This document shows, piece after piece, positions 1 to 8,791 of a stretch of 64,000 nt of DNA; position 1 is the stretch's first letter, and each line of letters opens with the position of its first letter. This DNA comes from Streptomyces sp. Alt3 (GTDB taxonomy: Bacteria; Actinomycetota; Actinomycetes; Streptomycetales; Streptomycetaceae), in contig NZ_CP120983.1 in NCBI RefSeq assembly GCF_030719215.1, positions 8,184,001 to 8,248,000 on the forward strand, read 5' to 3'. Both the position numbers and the translations under genes were made by a program. The notes beneath the pieces are model-generated. The model was not told the origin of the DNA. It was given only the letters and a program-made list of their open reading frames with translations, and made no database searches.

Positions 1-71
1 TTCGGGTGTTCATTCGGTGTCCGCTCCTCGGAGAGGTCTCGCTCGGTCGGGTTGGAGCCGTTCCTGCCGGA

Positions 72-297
72 TCAGTTCTCGGCGGCGGTTTCGAAGGCGG
101 CCTCCAAGCGCGGGACGTAGTCCGCGTAGGCCGGGCCCCAGCACCCGTAGGTGTGGCTGCCGTCGCACTGGGGGGGACAGGGAGGTGCCGTTGCCGTAGT
201 CGACGAGCCGGCTGGGGATGCCGAGCAGGTCCAAGCGGTTCTTGACCGTGCGGGCGGCCGTCGCCGGCAGCGGGAAGAAAAACATCGTCGCGTCCAT
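72..297 (-). pseudogene. Remnant of a secreted/esterase-D-like alpha/beta hydrolase (C-terminal part)
   Basis: On the minus strand, one frame reads a plausible hydrolase C-terminal stretch (…ARTVKNRLDLLGIPSRL-VDYGNGT…). After a run of G residues near 172-178 the reading continues in another frame with CDGSHTYGCWGPAYADYVPRL and ends at a stop at 72. The order 'helix, DYG.GTH, W.P.., DF/YVPRL' is what antigen-85/esterase-D-type hydrolases show around the catalytic His, so I read this as the last 75 or so residues of such an enzyme with one frameshift. No N-terminal half, nucleophile GxSxG or start is present. It runs into the 5' end of the NACHT gene, so the gene was probably cut by a rearrangement. 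Family assignment is by eye and moderate. Confidence 0.45.
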
Positions 298-2340
298 GAC
301 CCGTTCCCGCTGCCCGTGCGATACCAGCCGGCTCCCGCCGCTCTGATGGACCGTCCGGAGAACATCCAGCGCCTGCAGCCGGGAGCACCTGCCCGGGTTC
401 TGGATCTGAACGGCGACCTGCGGACTGTCGCCGACACCTATCGGAGTGTCGAGTCGCAGCGACTGGTCATTCTCGGTCGCGCCGGCTCGGGGAAGTCCAT
501 CCTGGCCATCGAGTTCGTCCTCGAGCTCCTCGCGACCCCGAGTTCCTCTCTCCGGGTGCCGGTCATTCTCAGCATCGGATCCTGGGACCCAGTGACCGTC
601 ACACCGCGGGACCTATTGGTCGACCATCTTCTACGGGACCACCCGCATCTGGCCCGTACGACTCCCGAGGGTGCGACGCTGGCCGCCGAACTCGTCGACT
701 CCGATCTGATTCTGCCCGTCCTGGACGGTTTCGACGAGCTCGCCGAAGCCCTGCGCGGCCCCGCGTTGGAAGCACTCAACTCCACGTCCCACCCGGTGGT
801 CCTGACCAGCCGGCAGGACGAGTACGCCCGAGCGGTCCGCGACGTGCACGCGCCTCTGGTGCTGGCAGCCTGCGTCGAACTCGCCGACCTGACCGTCGAG
901 GATCTGGCCGAGTACCTGCCCCGGACCGACCGCCTCGGCCACTCCCTGGGCAGCCGTGGTGCCACAGGAGTGTGGGATGCCGTTCTGGACGAACTGCGGG
1001 TCCGTGACACCCCGGCGAGCAGCCGGCTCGGACAGGTCCTGGGCACGCCCCTGATGGCCACCCTGGCGCGGACGATGTACAGCGAAGTGCCCGGCAACGA
1101 CCCCGTCGAACTGCTTGACACCGCGAGCTTTCCCACCGGGCGCCACCTCGAGGAACATCTGTTGGCGAATTTCGTGCCCACGGTCTACCGGCACCGCACC
1201 CCCGAACGGGCCGACCCCGCCCCCGGACAGCGTAACCACGACCCTGCCCAAGCCGAACGCTGGCTCGGCTACCTCGCCCACAGCCTGACCACCGGTGCCC
1301 ACGAGCGTCGAGACCTTGCCTGGTGGCGCCTCGGCGCGTCCGTACGGCTTCCGATGCGCGTTCTGCACACCGCGCTGATCGGCGGACTGTGCATGTTCGC
1401 GGCCAACTGGCTTGTGGTATTTTTCGCCGTTTCCATCGGGTACATGCCCTTCGTGCAGAGGCCGGCGATGCTCGAGGTGGCGATGTTCGGGCTCTGTTCT
1501 GCGGTCGTCTTCGGTATCGCGCACTCTGCCCTTGCCGCGGTGGGCCGTACCGTGGCCGTTCCGACCCAGGTACGACTCAGGCTGGCGGCCATGGCCCCCC
1601 GGGTCGAGCACAGGCCGGTTCGCGAGATCCTCACGCGCTCCGGTGTCGGGCTGCTGGGCGGCTCCGTACTGGGGGTGGCACATGCCTGGACGAACGCAAC
1701 GTTTCGCGCACTGGCCGGAACCTTCCCGCGCGCGGATCTGATCAGCGCGGCGATTCAGGACACGCTGGTCCTGGGACTGGTCTTCGGCCTGACGGCCGGC
1801 TTGTCCTTCGGACTCGTCGCAGCTTTCGAGGTGCCCGTGGACATCGCCGCCGCGGCCACGCCGGTGCGGCTGCTGTCCGTCAACCGGTCAACCGCCACCC
1901 GGCAGTTCCTCGTGCTTGCTGCCGCTGTCACCGGCGGACTCGCTGTCTGCGGACATGTCATCGTGGGTCTGCTCCAGCAGGTGCTGCCCTGGACGATGGT
2001 GTGGCCGCTGGACGCGGCTCTGCTTCTGGGGGCGGTCGGCGGGCTGGGCGGCTCGGCGGCATACGTGCTCGCACTCACGGCGTGGGGGCAGTGGCTGACG
2101 ATGGCCCGGTTCTGGTTGCCGCTGACGCGCAGGCTGCCGTGGGACACCGCCGCCTTCCTGGACGACGCCTATCGCCGGGGGGTGCTGCGGCAGGCCGGTG
2201 CCGTGTACCAGTTCCGGCACATCCGGCTGCAGCAACACCTCGCTCGCGTCCACGGCCGCTCCGGCCGCGTCACCAGCAATGTGAAACCGGGCCCGAGGCG
2301 CCGCGCATCCGATGGGAGGGCGTCGCCGGAAGGCCGTTGA
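151..2340 (+). CDS. NACHT-domain P-loop ATPase with C-terminal membrane segments, probably 5'-truncated
   Basis: This encodes a predicted STAND-type NTPase, a class used in bacteria for signalling or phage defence. The Walker A motif GRAGSGKS lies near residue 108 and Walker B LPVLDGFDELAE near residue 190. A sensor-like VLTSRQDEY follows. From about residue 415 to 660 there are several hydrophobic segments, suggesting membrane anchoring, and the C-terminus is arginine-rich. The stretch VHDPFPLPVRY (residues 48-58), which precedes the NACHT domain in Streptomyces homologues as I recall them, is in frame, so translation should begin upstream of the Met at 346. The first 40 residues look like read-through of the neighbouring esterase remnant. 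The true N-terminus is therefore doubtful: Met at 151, GTG at 316 and ATG at 346 are all possible and none has a clear ribosome-binding site. Confidence 0.7.
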   Translation: MWLPSHWGGQGGAVAVVDEPAGDAEQVQAVLDRAGGRRRQREEKHRRVHDPFPLPVRYQPAPAALMDRPENIQRLQPGAPARVLDLNGDLRTVADTYRSVESQRLVILGRAGSGKSILAIEFVLELLATPSSSLRVPVILSIGSWDPVTVTPRDLLVDHLLRDHPHLARTTPEGATLAAELVDSDLILPVLDGFDELAEALRGPALEALNSTSHPVVLTSRQDEYARAVRDVHAPLVLAACVELADLTVEDLAEYLPRTDRLGHSLGSRGATGVWDAVLDELRVRDTPASSRLGQVLGTPLMATLARTMYSEVPGNDPVELLDTASFPTGRHLEEHLLANFVPTVYRHRTPERADPAPGQRNHDPAQAERWLGYLAHSLTTGAHERRDLAWWRLGASVRLPMRVLHTALIGGLCMFAANWLVVFFAVSIGYMPFVQRPAMLEVAMFGLCSAVVFGIAHSALAAVGRTVAVPTQVRLRLAAMAPRVEHRPVREILTRSGVGLLGGSVLGVAHAWTNATFRALAGTFPRADLISAAIQDTLVLGLVFGLTAGLSFGLVAAFEVPVDIAAAATPVRLLSVNRSTATRQFLVLAAAVTGGLAVCGHVIVGLLQQVLPWTMVWPLDAALLLGAVGGLGGSAAYVLALTAWGQWLTMARFWLPLTRRLPWDTAAFLDDAYRRGVLRQAGAVYQFRHIRLQQHLARVHGRSGRVTSNVKPGPRRRASDGRASPEGR

Positions 2341-2474
2341 GGGGCTGCTCGGCAGTGGCGGCGTGAGCCGCTCGGCGGGCCTGCCCACCCCTGAATGAGG
2401 CGATGGTTTCAGTGGCGAGATGGCGTCTTCCCTGCAGGCCGGTCCGCGCCAGGTCGGCCTCTTTTCCCCCGAAG

Positions 2475-3179
2475 CTACGGTGAAGCGTCCTTCTGCCTTG
2501 CGAGTCCTTCGAGGAGGAGGCCGAGACCGAAGGCGAACTCGTCGTCGGGTGTGACCGCGGTGAGGCTCTCGGCCGTGGCGGCGATGGCGGGGTGGGTGGT
2601 GGGATCGAGGTCACGGTAGTAGTCCGCGAGGGGCGCGCCGTCGGATTCGCGCTGCTGGACGGCGAAGCCGATGACGTAGTGGCCGACGGCGGTGAAGGCA
2701 CGGGCGGCCAGAGCGGGTTGCAGGCCGTGGCGGAGGAGTGCGGCGAGGACGCGCTCGCGCTGGGCGAGGGCGTTGGGGCCGACCGGGACGTGGTCCATGA
2801 GGGTCGGCAGGAGGCTGGGGTGCCGGGTGAGGACAGCGCGCACCTGATGCCCCATGGTGCTCAGGACGTCCCTCCAGCCGGCGGGAGCTGCTGGAGGGAC
2901 GGTGCCGGCTTCGCCGAGGGCGAGGTCGACGGTCAGAGCGAGGATCTCGTCCTTGTTGGCGAAGTGCCGGTAGAGAGTGGCGGTACTTGAGCCGAGGGCG
3001 TCGGCGAGGGTGCGCAAGGAGAAGGCGTGGACGCCGTGCTCGTCGATCAGGCGTAGGGCGGTGGCGACCATGTGGTCGGTGTCGAGCGAGGGCCGGCCGC
3101 GGCCCCGGCGGGGAGCAGTCGGCGAGGCGGTGCGCCGGAGCCACCAGGCCGGGCTTCCGGGTGCGGGGGTGCTGGTCAT
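2475..3179 (-). CDS. TetR/AcrR-family transcriptional regulator
   Basis: This 234-residue protein has an N-terminal helix-turn-helix: residues about 33-80 read …HMVATALRLIDEHG…FSLRTLADALGSSTATLYRHFANKDEIL, the classic TetR DNA-binding signature. The C-terminal ligand-binding half is alpha-helical and resembles the TetR_C type of tetracycline-repressor-like proteins. A 30-residue basic, Pro-rich leader precedes the HTH. The ATG at 3179 has a GAAGGA ribosome-binding site about 8 bases upstream. It is co-directional with, and about 105 bases downstream of, the flavin hydroxylase at 3284-4825, so it may regulate that gene; the ligand cannot be told from sequence. Confidence 0.9.
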   Translation of the reverse strand: MTSTPAPGSPAWWLRRTASPTAPRRGRGRPSLDTDHMVATALRLIDEHGVHAFSLRTLADALGSSTATLYRHFANKDEILALTVDLALGEAGTVPPAAPAGWRDVLSTMGHQVRAVLTRHPSLLPTLMDHVPVGPNALAQRERVLAALLRHGLQPALAARAFTAVGHYVIGFAVQQRESDGAPLADYYRDLDPTTHPAIAATAESLTAVTPDDEFAFGLGLLLEGLARQKDASP

Positions 3180-3283
3180 GCGGTGTCCTTCTCGCGCGGG
3201 GCCTGGTTCGCGGGGTGGTCGCGGTCCACGTTAGCGGGCGCGGGACCATCGGGGATGCGGCCGTGCTGCCTGCGGCCCCGAGG

Positions 3284-4825
3284 TCAGGTCGCCGGTGGGG
3301 CGGGGGTGAGCCGGCTGAGGGTTTCGGTGAGGCCGGCTCCGGGGGGCGCGGGGGTGCCCGGTCGGTGGATGTGGGCGATGTAGCCGTCGGGGCGGACCAG
3401 GACGAGGGTGTCGTCAGTGATCCCGTAGGCGGTCAGGAGGGACGCCTCGTCGGGAGTGCTCGCGGTGGTGGCGCCCGGAAGGGTGTGGCGGTGCAGGGGT
3501 GCGCCGGCGGCGGGCCAGTCGAGAGAGGCGAGCGCTGCACCGGCCCCGGCGCCGAAGGCGAGGGCGGTGAAGTGGGGGCCGCGGTAGAGGTCGAAGAGGT
3601 GGCCGCCGGCGGGCAGGGGAGCATCGGGGGCACGGTCGCCGGGGCGCAGGGCGGCGGTGGAGGCGGCGTCGGACGGGGCCAGGGGGCCGCCGAAGTAGGA
3701 CAGGCCGAGCTGGCGTTCCTCGTCGCCGCGGGTCAGGGCGCGGGTGCGCGGCTTCTTGAGTCCGGCGTAGAGCTCGGTGGAGCGGCCCAGGACTTTGGCT
3801 GCGACCGGGCGGCGTTCACCCTGGTAGGTGTCGAGCAGGCTGTCGGGAGCTCCGGCGAGGACCTGCTGGAGCTTCCAGCCGAGGTTGTAGGCGTCCTGGA
3901 CGCCGGTGTTGAGTCCTTGGGCTCCGGCGGGGGTGTGGACGTGGGCGGCGTCGCCGGCGATGAGCAGGCGGCCGTTGCGGTAGCGGTCGGCAAGGCGGAT
4001 GTTGGGCCGGAAGACGGAGGCCCAGGTCAGGCCGTGCAGGCGCAGTGAGCGTCCGGCCCGGCGCTTCAGCAGGGCGGCCAGGGTCTCCTCGGTGAGTTCG
4101 GCGGGGTCGTCGGGCCCGATGGTGATCATGAGCTGGAAGAGGTCGCCCCCGGGCAGGGGGCAGGCGGCGACGGTACGGCCGCCGGTGCGGGGCCAGACGT
4201 GCCAGCGGTCCGGGGAGAGGCCGTCCACACGGGCGTCCGCGATGATCATTCGGTCGGCCTCGTCGGTGCTGCCCTCGAAGGCGGCCCCGATGGCCTTGCG
4301 GACCGTGCTGCCGCCACCGTCGGCCCCGACGACGAACCGGGCGCGCAGCAGTCGGCCGTCGTCGGTGGTGACGGTGGCAGCGTCCTGGTCCTGGGTGAAC
4401 TTCTCTGCGGTGACGCCGAATTCAACCGTGCCACCCTGGTCCAGCACGGCGCGGTGGAGCAGGGCGGTCGTGGCGTACTGGGGCAGCAGCAGGATGTCCG
4501 GGTAGGGGGTCGCGGCGGCGGCCGGGGCAGGGTGCTGCATCTGCCACGTCTTGGTGAAGGGGCCTATGTGCAGGCCCATCGGCGGGTACGGGCCGCCGAC
4601 GGCCCTGGCTTCCGCGGCGACCCCGAGATCGTCGAGGACCTCCAAGGTGCGTGGTTGCACGCCCTTGGCCCGTGACCCTTCGAAGGTTCCCGCGCCGCGC
4701 TCCAGTACGCGTGCGGAGATGCCGCGGCGGGCGAGGTCCAGGGCGAGGGCCAGGCCCACGGGTCCGGCTCCGACCACGACGACGTCTGCGTCCGTAGGCG
4801 TGCCATTGCACTGTTGATCGACCAT
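3284..4825 (-). CDS. FAD-dependent aromatic hydroxylase (PheA/TetX-type monooxygenase)
   Basis: This predicted class A flavoprotein monooxygenase (513 residues) uses NAD(P)H and O2 to hydroxylate an aromatic or polyketide substrate. It shows the dinucleotide-binding GAGPVG motif near residue 20, the DG motif (VVGADGGGSTVR) near 165 and the second FAD motif GDAAHVHTPAGAQGLN near 285. The last 120 residues resemble the thioredoxin-like C-terminal domain of phenol-hydroxylase-type enzymes. I place the start at ATG 4825, six bases after a GGAG, rather than the GTG at 4831, which sits directly on the GGAG. It is followed by a TetR gene and preceded by an Lrp/AsnC remnant, which may have been its old regulator. 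The substrate is unknown. Confidence 0.9.
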   Translation of the reverse strand: MVDQQCNGTPTDADVVVVGAGPVGLALALDLARRGISARVLERGAGTFEGSRAKGVQPRTLEVLDDLGVAAEARAVGGPYPPMGLHIGPFTKTWQMQHPAPAAAATPYPDILLLPQYATTALLHRAVLDQGGTVEFGVTAEKFTQDQDAATVTTDDGRLLRARFVVGADGGGSTVRKAIGAAFEGSTDEADRMIIADARVDGLSPDRWHVWPRTGGRTVAACPLPGGDLFQLMITIGPDDPAELTEETLAALLKRRAGRSLRLHGLTWASVFRPNIRLADRYRNGRLLIAGDAAHVHTPAGAQGLNTGVQDAYNLGWKLQQVLAGAPDSLLDTYQGERRPVAAKVLGRSTELYAGLKKPRTRALTRGDEERQLGLSYFGGPLAPSDAASTAALRPGDRAPDAPLPAGGHLFDLYRGPHFTALAFGAGAGAALASLDWPAAGAPLHRHTLPGATTASTPDEASLLTAYGITDDTLVLVRPDGYIAHIHRPGTPAPPGAGLTETLSRLTPAPPAT

Positions 4826-4944
4826 GGCCACTCCATATGTCTGTTCGAGGTAGATTCTTTCGCTTTATGGATACAGCGTAGCCGTAAATCGGGGTGTCCG
4901 GCCCCCGGTCGGTGGTAGCGGTGGTACGTGCCGTGAGGGTCGAG

Positions 4945-5130
4945 GACGTGTCGGGGCTCTTCGCGCGGGGTGGCGAAGACGAGGGCCTCGAAGCCCAGGT
5001 CGACGGCGGTGCGGTAGCCGCGGATGACGCCCTCGAGTTCGAGGTGGCGCAGTCGGCGGTGGCAGGGCGAGACGCTGAGCTGCACGCGGGTAGCCAGCTC
5101 GGCCGTAAGACGGCTGTGGGTGGCTGCGGC
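4945..5130 (-). pseudogene. Lrp/AsnC-family regulator remnant (HTH only)
   Basis: The minus-strand frame reads SRLTAELATRVQLS-VSPCHRRLRHLELEGVIRGYRTAVD-LGFEALVFATP, which is the helix-turn-helix and the start of the ligand (RAM) domain of an AsnC/Lrp protein ('A.LA..VGLS.S.C.RRL..LE..GVI.GY.A.VD'). The remaining 90 or so residues of the RAM domain are not there: the frame wanders into low-complexity sequence before reaching the flavin hydroxylase start. No convincing start codon is visible. I read it as a decayed regulator next to the gene it may once have controlled. Confidence 0.55.
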
Positions 5131-5300
5131 TGGAGAGAACGCGGACGCCTCCCGGTTGCCGGTCATGCTCGAGGGGCCGGGATCAGCGGCCTGAACCCGA
5201 AGGCGCTGCTGCTGCTCATTCTGCGGCCGGCTCGACATCGACGTGTGGAGGAGATCGAGTGACGGCACGACGATGGTGTCGCCGGCCTCGGCCGCACCCG

Positions 5301-5714
5301 CTACGGGCGTGCGTCGAGGCGGTGCTGAAGGTCGCCGTCCGGCCCGAACACGTCGATGAGGTACCCCTCGTCCAGATTCACGTTCTCCTCGCGCTTCAGG
5401 TAGTCGGTGAGCGAGACCTTCAGGCGGTCGAAGGGTTCGGCGTCCTCGTCCGCGCTGCGCGTCCACACTGTCAGCAACGGCACGCCAGCGGGGCCGTCGG
5501 CACGCTGGATGCCGTACACGTCCTTGTTTCCGCTCGATTCTCGGTAGTGGTCGGCCAGCTGCATGGCGGAGTCGGGGGCGACCGTGGTGGTGGCGGTCGG
5601 CTGTGGGAACTCGGTGGAGTGGTCCCTGGCCGTGCCGGAGTCCAGGGTGCAGCCACCCAGTAAGGGCAGGGCCACGGCGAACGGGATGACGGTAAGGCGC
5701 ACCATTCTTCTCAT
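5301..5714 (-). CDS. Small predicted lipoprotein, function unknown
   Basis: This 137-residue protein has a type II signal peptide: basic start MRRMVRL, a short hydrophobic stretch, and lipobox LLGGC with the lipidated Cys at about residue 22. It should be anchored on the outer face of the membrane. The mature part is Thr/Ser-rich at first and then a small soluble domain (…LADHYRESSGNKDVYGIQ… LTVWTRSADEDAEPFDRLKVSL…). I do not recognise the family. The start may be ATG 5714 or ATG 5705; neither has a strong ribosome-binding site. It is isolated between debris on both sides. Confidence 0.6.
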   Translation of the reverse strand: MRRMVRLTVIPFAVALPLLGGCTLDSGTARDHSTEFPQPTATTTVAPDSAMQLADHYRESSGNKDVYGIQRADGPAGVPLLTVWTRSADEDAEPFDRLKVSLTDYLKREENVNLDEGYLIDVFGPDGDLQHRLDARP

Positions 5715-6084
5715 GACGCCATGGTCCCAATCGGCGCAGCTCGGCGGGACCGCTTCGCCCTGTTCCCGCCGAGCGCCGCGGCCGGCGCGGTCAGGGGCGG
5801 GACTGGAGCAGCGCGCCGGGGCGCAGGGGTGCGCCGAAGACCTGCCGGACGAGGGTGCGGTGCGCGGAGTGCAGGGTGCGTACGGCGGCCCGGGTCGGTC
5901 CGGGCTTGGGCGGTTCCTCGCCGGGGGCGTCTCCAGGCGCAGAGGGAGGCCGAGGTGTTCGGCGAAGGAGTTCCACGTCTGGATGTGGGCGCGCTGGCTG
6001 TTGCCTGCGGCGACGGCGACGGCGACGGCGACGGGTCCGGGGAGGGTGTTGCGTCTGCGGGTTCGGCCGGCGGCTGCGAGTGTG
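5715..6084. other. Stretch without a convincing intact gene
   Basis: Minus-strand frames carry protein-like pieces (QRAHIQTWNSFAEHLGLPL near 5935-5995, and TRAAVRTLHSAHRTLVRQVF near 5840-5900) in different frames, which would fit a decayed reading frame, but I cannot assign a family. A short GGCGAC repeat lies near 6010-6030. No promoter or RNA gene is recognised. Confidence 0.3.
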
Positions 6085-6797
6085 ACCTCTACCTGACCTG
6101 TGCGAAGTTCGTCACCACGCCCGAGTACGCGCCGCGGTTGCGGACACGTCGCCAGGTCGAGGAAACCCTCGCCCTGGACGCCGCCGAATCCCGCAACCGC
6201 GTGAACCTGAACACGGTGATCACGCACTGGCCGGACATGCTGAAGGTCGCCGGTTCCCTGGTCACCAACCAGGTCCGCGCCTACGACCTGCTGCGCGTGT
6301 TCGGACGCGACGGCCGCCCGAATCCACTGGGGACAGCGTTCGCGAAGTACGGGCGGATCGCGAAGACCGAGCACCTGCTGCGGCCGGTCGATTCGGTGGA
6401 CACCACCTACCACCGGCAGATGAACCGGCAGCTCACCGTGCAGGAGTCACGCCACAAGCTGGCGAGGGACGTGTGCCACGGCAAGCGCGGCACTGTCCAC
6501 CAGGCCTACCGGGACGGCATGGAGGGCCAGCTCGGCGCGCTCGGCCTGGTCCTCGACGCCATCATGCTCCGGACGACGAAGTTCATCGACGCCGCCGTCG
6601 CCCAGTTCCGCACCGAGGGCCATGAGATCCGCGACGAGGACATCGCCCGCCTCTCCCCGCTCAAGCACCGCAACCCCAACCTGCTCGGCCGCTACAGCTT
6701 CACCGCCGGCATCCCGACCGCCGGCGCCCTGCGCCCGCTGCGCGACCCGGACACGCCGGAGCTGGGCGAGGACGACGGCGGGGGCGATCCGGCTTAG
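6085..6797 (+). pseudogene. tnpA: Fusion remnant: site-specific recombinase tail joined to C-terminal part of a Tn3-family transposase
   Basis: One open frame carries two different pieces. The first (CDLYLTCAKFVTTPEYAPRLRTRRQVE, about 6085-6165) resembles the C-terminal end of integrase/recombinase proteins carried by actinobacterial Tn3-type elements. From about 6185 to the stop it is the conserved C-terminal catalytic region of Tn3-family TnpA: ITHWPDMLKVAGSLVTNQ, MNRQLTVQESRHKLARDVCHGKRGT, and the closing IARLSPLKHRNPNLLGRYSF. A full TnpA is about 1000 residues; only about 205 remain. The join suggests a deletion that fused two genes of one transposon. No start codon of its own and no terminal inverted repeat was found. 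It cannot be functional. Confidence 0.75.
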
Positions 6798-6888
6798 GCC
6801 GTCTCGCTTGGACCGGATGGCATGTGGGCCGTCGGGCGCGGTGCGTCGTGACCGATCCGTGCCGGAGCGAGGTGGCGCTCCTGTGGCG

Positions 6889-7746
6889 TCACTTGCCGCT
6901 GAAGACGGGGAAGGCGCTGTGGTCGCCGTAGTCCACATCGCGCAGGCCCCGCAGAGCGCCCATGTCCGTTCCGGAGACCTCGAAGTCGACGTCGGCGTTG
7001 GAGCGCATGTGCTCGGGGTTTGCCGTCTTGGGCAGTGACACCGTGCCCAGCTGGAGGGGGTAGCGGATGCAGAGCTGGGGGACGGACACGCCGTACTTCT
7101 CGGCCAGCGCCTGGACCTCGGCGTTCTCAAGGATCGCTCCGTGGGCGATCGGCGAGTACGCCTCGACGAGGATCTGCTGACTCTCGCAGTAGGTCAGAAG
7201 CTCGGCGGGGGTGTTCCCGGCGTGGACGAGCAGCTGGTTCACGTGGGGGACGACGGTCGCGCCCTGGAGGATGTTCTCCAGGTCGTGCTGCTGGAAGTTG
7301 GAGACGCCGATCGCCCGGATCTTCCCGGCCTGGTGGGCCTCCTCCAGGGCACGCCACGCGGCGCGGTTGCCCTGGGCGTAGTCGCCGCCGCGGAAGTCGT
7401 CCCACGGCTGCGGGCTGTGGATCAGCATCAGGTCGACGTGGTCCAGGCCCAGCTTCTGGAGCGACTCGTTGATCGAGGTGACCGCCTGGTCGTAGTCCTT
7501 GATCTCGGCGGCGAGCTTGGTCGAGACGAACAGGTCCTCGCGCGGCACGCCCGAGGTGCGCACTCCCTCGCCGACTCCGCGCTCGTTGCCGTATGCCTGG
7601 GCGGTGTCGATGTTGCGGTAGCCGATCTGGACGGCAGCGCGGACCGCGTCGGCCGCCTTGTCGTCGTCGATGAACCAGGTGCCGAGCCCCAGCTTGGGGA
7701 TCTGGACACCGTTGGACAGCGTGTAGGTCTCGTTCAGGATGGTCAT
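6889..7746 (-). CDS. Aldo/keto reductase
   Basis: This 285-residue NADPH-dependent aldo/keto reductase has a (beta/alpha)8 barrel fold. The family signature GYRNIDTAQAYGNERGVGEGV with catalytic Asp and Tyr lies near residues 42-62, the catalytic Lys is in VSTKL near 75, and the His in LIHSPQPW near 108. IGVSNFQ follows. The ATG at 7746 overlaps the stop of the upstream cupin gene by four bases (ATGA), so the two are translationally coupled. It is the last gene of the operon CMD-cupin-AKR. Family members reduce aldehydes, ketones or dicarbonyls; the operon content fits detoxification of a reactive carbonyl or quinone, which is inference. Confidence 0.93.
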   Translation of the reverse strand: MTILNETYTLSNGVQIPKLGLGTWFIDDDKAADAVRAAVQIGYRNIDTAQAYGNERGVGEGVRTSGVPREDLFVSTKLAAEIKDYDQAVTSINESLQKLGLDHVDLMLIHSPQPWDDFRGGDYAQGNRAAWRALEEAHQAGKIRAIGVSNFQQHDLENILQGATVVPHVNQLLVHAGNTPAELLTYCESQQILVEAYSPIAHGAILENAEVQALAEKYGVSVPQLCIRYPLQLGTVSLPKTANPEHMRSNADVDFEVSGTDMGALRGLRDVDYGDHSAFPVFSGK

Positions 7747-8177
7747 GCGTTCGCTCCGTTCTTCGGCAGCTTGCCGTACACCTCGTCGGTGACCGGGTCG
7801 AGCCATTCGTTGCTGACACCTTCGCCCGGGGTGATGTAGGCGAGGTGGGAGAACCACGCATCGGCCTTCGCGCCGTGCCAGTGTTTCGTGCCGGCGGGGA
7901 CGCGGATCACCGTGCCCGGCTCCATGCTGATGGGGTCCTCGCCCTCTGCCTGGTACCAGCCGCTTCCGGCCGTGCACAGCAGGATCTGGTCACCGCCGCC
8001 GTTCGTGCCGTGGTGGATGTGCCAGTTGTTGCGGCAGCTCGGCTCGAAGGAGACGTTGCTGACGGGGACGCTGCCCGAGGCGAGCGGCGCCAGGTAGCTC
8101 TGGCCGATGAAGTACTGCGCGTAGGCGTCGTTCTTCTCGCCGAGCGGGAAGATCTGGTCGAATCCGTTGCCGGCCAT
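7743..8177 (-). CDS. Cupin-domain protein
   Basis: This 144-residue single-domain cupin shows the metal-site pattern across both cupin motifs: WHIHHGTNGGGDQ (residues 55-67) and GTKHWHG (residues 98-104). A well placed GAGGAAC lies 7 bases before ATG 8177. Proteins of this type commonly sit beside carboxymuconolactone-decarboxylase-like and aldo/keto reductase genes, as here, and some are annotated as quinol- or carbonyl-related. It overlaps the AKR gene by four bases and follows the CMD gene after 71 bases that contain a small G/C hairpin (8203-8221). The reaction is not predictable from the fold. Confidence 0.88.
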   Translation of the reverse strand: MAGNGFDQIFPLGEKNDAYAQYFIGQSYLAPLASGSVPVSNVSFEPSCRNNWHIHHGTNGGGDQILLCTAGSGWYQAEGEDPISMEPGTVIRVPAGTKHWHGAKADAWFSHLAYITPGEGVSNEWLDPVTDEVYGKLPKNGANA

Positions 8178-8248
8178 CTTGTTCCTCTTCCTTGGTTCAC
8201 TACGCCCCGCTGAGCGGGGCGGGGCGATTCTGCTGCTCGCGCCGGGGA

Positions 8249-8569
8249 TCAGGCGGAGCGCTCGTCCGCGATCTTCTTCAGCAGGGTGATCGCGGTCATG
8301 GCGTTGGGCCATCCGGCGTAGAACGCCAGGTGCGTGATCGCCTCGGACAGCTCCTCGATCGTGAGCCCGTTGTCCAGGGCCACACCCAGGTGGTAGGGCA
8401 GCTGCTCGCTGCGGTAGAGGGCGGCCAGCACACTGACCGTGACCAGGCTGCGGTCCCGCGGGGAGAGCCCGGGGCGCTCCCACACGTCCTGGAACAGGAC
8501 TTCGTCGGTGACCTCGACCAGCTTCGGCGCGATACCGGCCAGCTCCTGCGGTGCGGACTGCTTCGCCAT
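8249..8569 (-). CDS. Carboxymuconolactone decarboxylase (CMD) family protein
   Basis: This 106-residue protein belongs to the CMD/AhpD-like family: LSPRDRSLVTVSVLAALYRSEQLPYHLGVALDNGLT…EELSEAITHLAFYAGWPNAM. It lacks the CxxC pair of AhpD peroxidase partners, so it is closer to the gamma-carboxymuconolactone decarboxylase branch. The ATG at 8569 is preceded by GGAG at a spacing of 7. It is the first gene of the minus-strand operon with the cupin and aldo/keto reductase. The XRE regulator at 8792 diverges from it, and the 222-base gap between them should hold both promoters. Confidence 0.92.
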   Translation of the reverse strand: MAKQSAPQELAGIAPKLVEVTDEVLFQDVWERPGLSPRDRSLVTVSVLAALYRSEQLPYHLGVALDNGLTIEELSEAITHLAFYAGWPNAMTAITLLKKIADERSA

Positions 8570-8791
8570 GAGGTGACTCCTTGTGGTGGTGCGGACACGA
8601 GGATGCGGCATTGCCACTGTCGGCCGCCCGGGGCCGGTAGGCATCCCGCGAAGGGGGTGCCCGCCCTCCGGGACGGGGCCGCATCTGACGCCATCGAGGG
8701 AACCGCAGCTCACAGGCGTGCGGAAGGCTCTGCCGTTCCAGGTACTGGCAGAACCTCCCAGCCGCCCCCCGCTCCTCCTAACCTGGACAAC

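Noticed and set aside
8203..8221. G/C hairpin between CMD and cupin genes as a terminator
   Set aside because: Only eight pairs inside an otherwise coupled operon; more likely chance or a minor processing site.
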